Part shown: piece by piece, positions 1 to 11,131 of the stretch
Layout of the letters: every line of letters starts with the position of its first letter
Position numbering within the stretch: position 1 is the stretch's first letter
Source of the DNA: Heliocidaris tuberculata
Taxonomy: Eukaryota; Echinodermata; Echinoidea; Camarodonta; Echinometridae
Assembly: GCA_025618425.1 (NCBI GenBank)
Contig: CM046838.1
Coordinates: 44,719,302 to 44,783,301, forward strand
Length of the DNA: 64,000 nt
Direction: 5' to 3'
Program-made: the position numbers and the translations under genes
The notes under the pieces: generated by a model
Database searches by the model: none
What the model was told of the DNA's origin: nothing
Seen by the model: only the letters and a program-made list of their open reading frames with translations

Positions 1-16
1 ATTTCTTAAAAATTAG

Positions 17-154
17 ATTGTGAGGCAGGTCAATTCGGCGCTGGATGTATCCAGACGTGTCATTGTGCGTCGGGTCACTGTGACCGATTCACTGGTCAGT
101 GCCTGGGATCACCATCGGGTTGTTCTCGTGGTTGGTCGGGAGTGAATTGCCAAG
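17..154 (+). CDS. Exon: EGF-like module 1 of Tie-like receptor
   Basis: The acceptor is the AG at 15-16 and the donor is GTAGGT at 155. The exon is phase 1 on both sides, so it can be shuffled as a unit. It encodes cysteine-rich sequence of the form CxxGxFGxxCxxxCxCxxGxCxxxTGxC, ending GCSRGWSGVNC. This is the laminin/Tie type of EGF repeat. Confidence 0.85.
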
Positions 155-3100
155 GTAGGTATTTGACTAAGGCTTCATCGGTCTTTGTTTTTTTTTTCTT
201 ATATTACTTGTTTACTATGTTAGTAGAATAATAAGCGCATTTTAGAAACTTACCTTTATTCATGAGATGCATTAAAGATCTAATGTTGTTTTTTGTATAC
301 ATGTAGTTACTTTACTATTTTCTAGAGGTGGCTATGTGACGATATTGTGACTGTCATTCATAAAAAAAAGTTGATGACTTATCTCAGATAGGACATTAAT
401 ACTGAGATTAAAACGTGCTGTAATATTTTTTTCCCTTCAATTTATTCATATCAAAATGAAATTTTGGGTATTAGAATAAAGGCATCAATCAATCAAGCGT
501 CCATAAATACATTCCATTATCCATTTTCTATAGTCCCAGATATCTGTCCAAAGGGGTATTTTGGACCAGGGTGTCTTAGTAAGTGTCACTGTGAGAACGG
601 CATAGCGTGCGACAAGGTGAACGGCAAATGCCCGCAGCGACGATGTGCCCCTGGGTACACTGTATACGATGGAGATCAATACTGCTCAGGTAGTATTCAT
701 GTATTTTCTATTCTTTGTACTTAACTGGTTTAACTTATTTCTTTATATGTTTGACATCATTGCGAAAATCATGCTCTGGTTTTCATTCTTTCAAAAATCA
801 TTTAAGTTTTCCATAATTAAAATCTCTTATAGGTAACCTCTCCTTTTGCGTTACTCCTGCATCGTTTATTATTGATACTAAGTAGTTCGTTGGCTAAAAA
901 AGTATGCATGCAAAATTCGGAGGTATCAACCTGAAAGAAGCTGCAAATACGAAGAATTGTCAAAAGTAAGTTAACTCATCCAATTTTCTATCATCCGATT
1001 GTATTGATAGTCTTGAACTTGAAATGTTTTAAGCTCCAGGGCCTAAAGCGTTTTTTTTTTGTTGGAATAATTATATCTTTATGGTACCTTTCCATCCCTC
1101 GACAGCGTTTTTGATATGGTATGATATGATATGATATGATATGTTATGATATGATATGGTGTGATAAAATATGATATGACATGATGGAGACTGGTACTTT
1201 ACCATTCTGATGCAGGCTGTCTTCCCGGCACGTTCGGAGTTGGATGCTCGCAGACTTGCCCTTGTCATGACGATGCATGTAATCCAGAGACTGGGGAGTG
1301 CAGTGGACGATGTTTTGATCAGTACATCCAGCCTAAGTGTCATGCCGGTAGGAACTCATACAAATATTTCCCAATGTTTTGTGTATGAATTTCCTTTTTT
1401 TCCATGTGTTTCTTTCGATTTCTTTTTGAAATAGTTGATGGCTTTATTTTTTGTGTTTTAGTGTTTAGTTGAATTTATTTTTTCTATATAGTTCCTTTAT
1501 TTAATATGGTCATCAAGAGTAACGGTCAAGTTGACTAAAAGCATATATCTTTATTGAAGTGAATATAATGCATGCTTGTGTCCCAATTATGAAATTGTCA
1601 TTCCTTCCGTCTTTTTATTCAAGGTATTTCGAGTGTAACGACGATGAGAGTTAACACAGGGCAGACAGCCCCCGTCAATTGCACCATCATATCATCCACA
1701 CCACCCACGTCATCATCGTTGGCGTCGTTGTCAACGTCGCAATCAACCGTCCTACCGTCTGCTTCCACCGTGCTCCTCTACCGGGTCTCCGGGGGCCAGA
1801 GCCAGGCCGGTGTGCTCCGGCTGGGTAGCCTCGTCAAGCCTGGGAGTGAAACAGTGATGTTTGGGGTGGATAGTGTAAGGGCAGGCGAGATGCTGAGATG
1901 CGTTGTGATTGGTGCCAATGCAGAGGTTTTGGCGCGGAGAGAGACACCGGCAGAGACATACAGTAAGTCTTAATGCCAGTGAAAGAACCAGGATATGATA
2001 TCTGCTAATGAAACAGGGAACCCTTGGCGTCTTGGTAAATTGGGTCCCGAATTCATAAAATCGTGGACAATTTTTTAAAGCAAAGGACTTGTTGAAGTAA
2101 TCAGAGTTACTCTAAGCGGAGGCGCGGTGGCTCAGTGGGTAAGATTAGTGTCTTGTAACCGGGAGGTCCCAGGTTAAAAACCAATTCGATACGGTGGTAC
2201 CACTAGCGTAGCCAACGGGGGAGGGGGGCAGACTGCCCCTTTACCACTTTTGAAAAAAAGATGTGCCCCCCCTCCCTTTTAGAACTTAAGACCTTTTTTT
2301 TTTTTTTTTTTGCTTGCTTGCTTGCTTGTCAGAAAATGATGGAGGAAAACTGGACAACATAAAATATGATACGCCCACTTAGTGACTTTTGGAGGGCTGG
2401 CGAACCCCCCCCCCCCCCCCTCTGAACGTCTTTTGGAGGGCTGGCGAGAAGAAAAAAATACGAATCTCTCTTCAAGCAGTTCCCTAAAGTTGACAGCCCT
2501 GTATTTGTGTGCCCCCCTTTTACAAAAATCCTGGCTACGCCACTGGGTGGTACCCATTGGTAAGGCATTAATCCTCATTACTTAGTACCTCGGATAGGAC
2601 TTAAAGCTATAGGTCCCCTGGTTGCTTACTTACAAGCATACACTTGATTTCCCAGCAGTCAGGTAAAATAAACAATCAAACCATCAAACCAAACTTAAGG
2701 AACACCGCTCCTGCAATTTTGTCTACCGCTAATATGAAGCGATTTACGGCGATGTTGATGATAAAATAGCTTCAATTTCTTTTCCGAAATCAGAACAACA
2801 TAATATGTTTATGGAACATTATGGAATAATCAGGGGTTAGACCAGTCCAGGCTTATTTAAAGTTCAGTTCTAACTACGGGAAATGATTTTCCCCGTCACC
2901 TTATTTTCAGGGGCGAACTGTTGGCTTCTATTAGCAATCAACACCTGTTTATCTTTAAAAACCAGCAAACAAGATTCCTGTATTTTCGAAGTTTCCTTTT
3001 GACGCTCTCTTTCTATAAAATGCACATCAAGCTGAAAACCCACAAAAGTACAGCAGTTTCAGTTATTCGTATTATACAACACCATCGGATTTACGATGGG

Positions 3101-4081
3101 GGCACAACCACCCCGTTCCCCATTTCTAGAATCTGCGGATCATATGCTCCTTAATTACGCAAAGAAAAGATCGTGCTCCATGATTTTGTTTTTGTATCCC
3201 CTTTCAAAGTCTCGACCCAAAAGTCAAATTAAAACGTGGTTATCCATTTTAAAATCTCTCTCTCTCTCTATATATATATATGTTTCAGAAAATATTTGAG
3301 GAAATTAGCAACAATTTAGTGTGATAATCATTTGCTTGTTGCTTGTCATTTTTTCTTTTGGCATAGTGCCCATCTCTTTTTACAAAATAGTGAATCCGTC
3401 CCTGATATACGGCATACATGCATGTACTTAAAAAAGTGAAATTCTCGACGTATGCTCTGATCGTCATCAGGAGAATGACGATCCAAGGGCTGGGAAATTG
3501 ACCAGCTTAAAAAGTTTTCAATATTTCTGTTTTACACTTACGAAATTGATAAATTACCGGGAATATAAGAATATATATATGCTAATTAATAGACATTTTT
3601 TTACCCTAATACTACCAGCAATGCGCAGTTCACCCATAATTACAGAGCAAACAGCGATAATCAGGGGATAGACCAGTCCAGGCTTATTTAAAGTTCAGTT
3701 CTAACTACGGGAAATGATTTTCCCCGTCACCTTATTTTCAGGGGCGAACTGTTGGCTTCTATTAGCAATCAACACCTGTTTATCTTTAAAAACCAGCAAA
3801 CAAGATTCCTGTATTTTCGAAGTTTCCTTTTGACGCTCTCTTTCTATAAAATGCACATCAAACTGAAAACCCACAAAAGTATAGCAGTTTCGGTTATTCG
3901 TATTATACAACACCATCGGATTTACGATGGGGGCACAACCATCCCGTTCCCCTTTTCTAGAATCTGCGGATCATATGCTCCTTAATTACGCAAAGAAAAG
4001 ATTGTGCTCCATGATTTTGTTTTTGTATCCCCTTTCAAAGTCTCGACCCAAAAGTCAAATTAAAACGTGGTTATTCATTTT

Positions 4082-4144
<63 letters not shown>

Positions 4145-7100
4145 GTTTCAGAAAATATTTGAGGAAATTAGCAACAATTTAGTGTGATAATCATTTGCTT
4201 GTTGCTTGTCATTTTTTTCTTTTGGCATAGTACCCATCTCTTTTTACAAAATAGTGAATCCTTCCCTGATATACGGCATACATGCATGTACTTAAAAAAG
4301 TGATATTCTCGACGTATGCTCTGATCGTCATCAGGAGAATGACGATCCAAGGGCTGGGAAATTGACCAGCTTAAAAAGTTTTCAATATTTCTGTTTTACA
4401 CTTACGAAATTGATAAATTACCGGGAATATAAGAATGTATATATGCTAATTAATAGACATTTTTTTAAACCCTAGTACTACCAGCAATGCGCAGTTCACC
4501 CATGATTACAGAGCAAACAGCGACCAGCATCTCCCTACGATGGCAGCCATGGAGCGCCGCCGGACCAGGCCAAATCGGAGACCCTCCCCTCGTCGGCTAC
4601 ATCGTTCTCTACCGCCAGAACGGGAGTCGCGCGTGGATGAGGGGCGAACGCGTGCCGGCGATCCGCACATCGGCAACGCAGCTCAACCTTCGACCTCACA
4701 CGTGGTATGACGTCAGTGTAGCGGGTATCAGGGAGGGGCTAGGAGGGGAAGGATTTCCCAGCCCTTTGACGACTGTCCGGACTTTCTGCCAAGGTGATGG
4801 AATAAAACAGTTCCCAAACAACTTTTATAATTTCTTACAGAATACCAACATAAAAGAAAGACATCTTTCCTACAATACTGCACACCACATACGATCCGAA
4901 CGTTGATTGTCCCTATGGTTAATAATTCACTGAGACTGAAGTTGCGCAATCTTCTTGATTAAGGTTCAGATTGACGATTTATGGGAAAAAATAATTGTGG
5001 CTACTGTATTAAGATTTAAAGTTGTAAAAAAAGGTACAAACGTGGAAGTTCAAATACTAATTTCCGAAAGTTGGTGTCCCCTCCGAACCGTTCCGATGAC
5101 AATTTTTTGCAACATTTTACCTTTATCGTTATGAAAATAATGTTATAAGATTAGCCGTGATTTGCAACATTTAGAGTCTTAACAATGTGACAATTCAAAA
5201 CAATCTCCAATAAACACTTTTCTCAAAGAATATTTTCGTAGTCGCAGTCGAAGTATAAAGTGCGCTTTGCACTTTAGAGATTGATCTATAACAGATGGTT
5301 CTTTATAATCCACCTACTTAAAATACACATTCTGTGTACATGGTGTATCAATTGCAGTAACTCCATGGATTTCCTTTTTCTTTTACCTTAGTTTACGTTC
5401 ACTGATTTCTACCTTTGTAATGCGCATATTTATATTGTAAGCCTATCATCATTGTTTATATTGCATCTTATCATTATTGCAAATGCTTGTGTCACCAGTG
5501 AAAAAAAGAAGAATTTCCAGAATTGGACAACTAATGCATACATGTGATTATACTTATATTTGTTAAGGAATTCATGATTCCTTTTATGACACAAATATAT
5601 TTTTAATCATTCAAATTTGCAGTGCCCAGTCGACCACCAGCCGCGTTACCGTCCAGTGATACGAGGTTTCCCCGACAGATATCAGTCGCTTGGCAGGTCA
5701 GTTTATTTCATCATTGATAAACAATGGCGTAGCGTGAGTACAGCCATTTAGGGGGGGGGGGGGGGGGACACCGGTCTTAATAGATGGGGGATATGCGAGA
5801 TAACAGGTCCATCGAGTGAAGGGAGGGTGTGGGAAGGGTCGCATGATTTTCTCGTCGCATTACTCCTCTCTCTCTCTCCTTCCCCAGCTCTCTCTTGTTC
5901 TTTTATGGCATGTGATGTAGGGGGGGGGGGATGTTCCGCATCAAATTGCCAGAAAAGTCACTGCCATTATGTTATATGCCATTCTCTTTGATTAACAATA
6001 TAAAGATCGTGGGCATATTTTCAGGAAAGTCAGGCTTGTTAATTAGGCTAAAATCCACGTTTCTGAGATTAACATTGGCTCATTTTCTTGAGAGCGGATT
6101 AAGGTATAAAAACTGGTTTAACATAGTCCACTGATTTATGGAATTCTGTAACAAAAAAACAAAGAAACAACAACAACAAAACAAACAAACAAAACACACA
6201 CACACACACACACAAACAAACAAACAATCCAGTCCTGATTCGATTTGTTAATCACATGATTTTTGTTTGTTCAGAATTATGATAACTGTTGAAGAGGTTG
6301 ACAATTGGAGCTCCACAAATCAATTAATAAACTACTTGGTCGGGGTTTAAACCTGAATGGAATTTATTGCGCTCTTTAAGAACAGATGAATACCCCTGAG
6401 AGTAATGAATATTGATAAACTCCTATGTCCTTCATTTTTCGAAACATCGCCAGACTCCAGATCCGTCTATCATCAGATGTCCATCTGGTATAGTGGGATT
6501 TAATATCTATTACAGAGAGATAGACTCTGCCCACAGCGAAACAGGGACGCTCCGACTGTTCACCCCTACTGTTACTAGCCACGTAGTGACTGGATTGCAC
6601 GTCTACACCAAGTACCTCGTCAGTATTAGTCTTTCAAATGAGGCGGGTGAAGGGGAAAAGAGCGAAGAAGTCATGACTGTCTCCCCACAAGAAAGTAAGC
6701 TACATAATACAGTGTATCATAATCCCAAAGAGAGACATTTATAGAGTATAATTCCCTACAAGTTCGAAAAAAATTTGAAGCTACAGAATACATTCTCTTC
6801 ACATAATCTAAGTTAGGAAATTAATATAGAAGAAATATATGTCTAAACGTGATTGTAAATTATGAACTATAATATTCTTCGCAAAAAAGTAAGCCATGAA
6901 CATGTACTCTCGGCAAAAAATAAACAAATACTGAATATAGATAATCTGCAAAATTACTAAATAAAAGGGCAAATTGTCTGCAAGTAATTTGATTCATTCT
7001 TCAGAATTCTTTAATAAGGTTATACCTTACATTTTGACTAACTTAAATGCGAAAATTTACTTTATAAGTTATTTCATTGCGGGAAAATTCTTCTGAGAGC

Positions 7101-10100
7101 TAGAAGGGAATAAGCTGTATAAAATTACATGAGTTAACGCCCTTCTGGCTCTACGGAGACGAAATGTATCATATAACTTATTTCGAAGAATAAACTCCAA
7201 TGAACTCTCCGGTATATGGTATGCATAAATTGTATTCAAATGAAGTAGACCTATTCGGAATGAATCTACAAAATTAACCCATAGCAGTTCAGAGTTTTCT
7301 TTAAAATCTTAATTAATCAGCTTTCCCTCTATTGGCAACGATCGATATATCGATCTAGTTTAAAAGATTAAAAGTATATTACATGAACCGATGTGGTTGG
7401 AATTTGAAAAAAAAATTAACAGAAAAAATATCATTTTGCACACGAAAAAAGTGATTATATATTTTACAATGCGTTGCCAATTTAGAGAGTTTAATGATTA
7501 GTTACAGTTCAATCGATATTATTCATAAACAGTACAATGTACCGCATGTCAAATGGATTTTAAAAAATTAGTGATTTCTGCTCTTTCTGCTCATGTATAA
7601 TGTGGAATTCCTAGCATTCTTGATCAAAATATATTGCAAAACATACAGAAATCCTCCATCGCTGCATGCGCGGTAAATTCAATTGATCAAACAAACTGTA
7701 ATATCTCCTTGATCAAACCCTCACCGAAAAAGGTCAGTGCATGCAACGCGGAGCTTTCCCATACAATATGCCAGACTTACGGAGAGAATCTCTCCACCTC
7801 AAACGCCAGCTGTTTGTTAGCCGAGCGCGAGCGATCGATGAACAAGCTTTTGCACACGGCACGAACTTGAGGTAGAAACTTTTGGTAGAGACCATCATTT
7901 GGTCGCGTGATGACGCTCTTCATGTTTGATTCATGCCCTCAGACATACACCCAAATCAAGTTCAATCTCCCTGACTTCTCACGTTTATTATTTTTTTTTC
8001 ATTAAAAAATAAAGTACATTCCGGCCCACGCAATGCGTTGCATGGAATAAGAAATCTTATCTTAATAATATGGAAAAAAATGAGTGGATTTACCAAAGCC
8101 GTTTTGAAATCAACCAAAACTTTTGATTACCTTTAAAGGAGACTCTGTACTGTCATTGGTTAAAACAATTCTAAGATCTCTCATCCATGCGTCTCTAATT
8201 TGTTTTTCTTTTTCTTGTAATAATAATTGATTTTCAGTTCCGCCTCCTCCAATACATCTGACTGTTGAACAGCCGACTAAAGAGAGCGCACTAATTTCCT
8301 GGGAAACTCCTTCACCATCAAATATCAACGGCAAAATAAGGTCAGATTTTGTTTTCTCATTCTATTTTCTAGCTATTCAAATGGCGTAACCAACAAACTA
8401 TGTAGCGGGTGTAGCCCCTCCCCCTCCCATCTACAACTTTCAGTGGGTCTATTTCAAGCAGAGATACCCATTACACTGATAACCCCTCTATCGCCCCCTC
8501 CCTCTCATCCTCTGTCTCATTACCCTTTTCCCTCCGTCACTCCGATTCTTTTCTCTCTCTCTGTTTCATATTTTTCAATCTTTCTCCCCCACATTCACTA
8601 GTTTCTCTCTTTCATCCCTTTCCCTCTCTCTCGATGCCTTCTCTACCCGTCCTTCACTCTCATTAACACTATACATTCCTCTTTCTCCTTCTCTCTTTCT
8701 CTCTCTGTCTCTTTCTCTTCTCTCTCTGACTCTCTCTCTCTCTCTCCCCTTTCCTCTGTACCTCTCGCTTTCCTTCTCTTTCTATCTCCCTATAACTCTA
8801 CCATAATTTTCTCTGTCATATGTTTGTAGGCACCCTATTTCCCCTGTTTCCTTCTGTCTCTCTCATACATTTTTTTCTTTCATTCTTTTTTATCATCAAC
8901 AAAATTCTTGCCTAATTTTAGCATAATGGTATCATTAGAAAGAACGATGGCTCAGTGGTAGCGCAACTAGTAGCCGGATGGTCCCCGGTTCGAAACCATG
9001 TCGATGAGCTAGTGTCCTTTGGTAAGGCTTTAACCCTCGCCTATTAACAAGTCCCTCTGATAGGACTCAAATCTGTAGGTCCTCTTGGTTACTTATCAAG
9101 GGCGGATTCAGGATCTTGTGAAAGTGGGGAGGGGGATTGGGTCACAATCCCTCCAAAAATAACAAGCAACAGAAAAAAAGAAGACCCCCCCCCCAAACAA
9201 CAACAAAACAAAAAAGAACAACATCAAGGTCATCAGATTTGTGGGTTGCCCTTTCAACAAACACTCTCTTTGACAAGCAAGCAAGCTAAACAAAACAAGA
9301 GTAACAATAACACTAAATGGTCATCACATTCAGCATATTTTCATTGCTACTTTTCTTTTGAAAAAGAAACCCCCTTCCCCCCCCAAAAAAATAAAAATAA
9401 ATAAAAAATAAAAATAGGGGTTGGGGTTGGGGTTCGAGCCCTTACCATCGAGTCCCCCTCCCCCTGGATCTGCCTATGAATAATTCATCAATCAATCACC
9501 AACTTGAGCTTCTCTCAAATATATCATCTTTCTATATTTCCTCATTATCACTATAGATTCTACGAGCTTCAGTACAAGACTTGGGCTGGCCACGACAACC
9601 ATGTTTCTAAATCACATTCGATTCAAATCAACAATACATTGTCAAAGATGAAATACCAGCTGACAGATCTCACAGCCAACCTTTCGTATTCTTTCAAGGT
9701 AGGCAATTATGATTTTTTTCCCCTTGCAGCCCAATACCATAAATACAGACTTGTCCTTTTACATGCATTTGTTCGAGCACAGGCCTGGGACTGAGGTCCT
9801 CTGGGAAGACACAAATCAACCTTTTTTCCCCACACTTTCGACAGACGATACCCGTTAAATTGATTATTTTATGCCTGTTCACGCGAGACGTCATTTCGCT
9901 TGTGTTACATTACTTGCGCTAATAAAGCCTGTGAAGGCAGTTAGCCCATAAAAGAAAAAATAATCGCAATGTTTGTATTATGGTAGGCTACATTCCACAT
10001 TCACTTTTTGTAAACGGCTATAAAAGCCCATAATACGCATGAGGGGTCATTGCCGAGGGGTCATTGCCACTGCGTCAGTACCTGCGCTAATCGAGCCTAT

Positions 10101-11051
10101 AAAGGAAGTTGGCCCATACGCCAGTTATTAAAAGCATTGTTTCCACTGTTTATTTTGCAATCATATTTTGTACGGTGTCATTCTCACTGACGCTGTCCTA
10201 CATGAGCAAAATGTCGCCTCGATTGTGTGCAACGGACTTGAAAATTATACACCGTACGCTAATTATGTTTGCCGGAGCTAAAGCCAAGGTAGTAATTTCC
10301 ACAGTAGTTTAGTAGCGCATAGGAGACGTCAGGTATGCGCTATACACATAAACGAGATGATATGACTGTCAGTATTAGTTCAAAAAATAAGACATTACTT
10401 TATGCTTTTAAAGAGTTTGATTTTAAAGCACCATTTTGTTCTTATTGATCTCTTAAAGTAAATGTTTGAACAATTATGAGTCTTTTCCAGTAGATGCACA
10501 TTCATTATAATGAGTTCATACCCTCCTTCTGTAGGTTCGAACAGTGAACGATGTGGGTGCTGGGGAATGGTGCGATCCTATTACTGTGTCAACTCATGAT
10601 GAACCACCAGGTATCATGTATATTATCGTTATCACTGATATCAATGTTGTTGTTGTTGATATTATTATTATCATTATTATTATTATTATTATTATTATCA
10701 TTATTATTATCATTATTATTATTATTATTGTTATTATTATTATTATTATTACTATTATCATTATTATTATCATTATTATTAATATTATCATCATCATCAT
10801 TATTAATATTATTACTATACTTATTGCTAGTATTACCATTATTATAATTAATAATATTATCATTATTAAAATTATTATTATCATTATTGTTAATATTATC
10901 ATTATTATCATTATCATTATTATTATCATCGTCATCATTATTTTTAAATTATCATTATCATTTTGATTTAAAAAAATATATAATTATTAGTTTATTTGTG
11001 AACATTATTGTTGTTATTGTTATTATTATTATAAATCTTATTAATATGTTA

Positions 11052-11082
<31 letters not shown>

Positions 11083-11094
11083 CATTATCATTAC

Positions 11095-11131
<37 letters not shown>

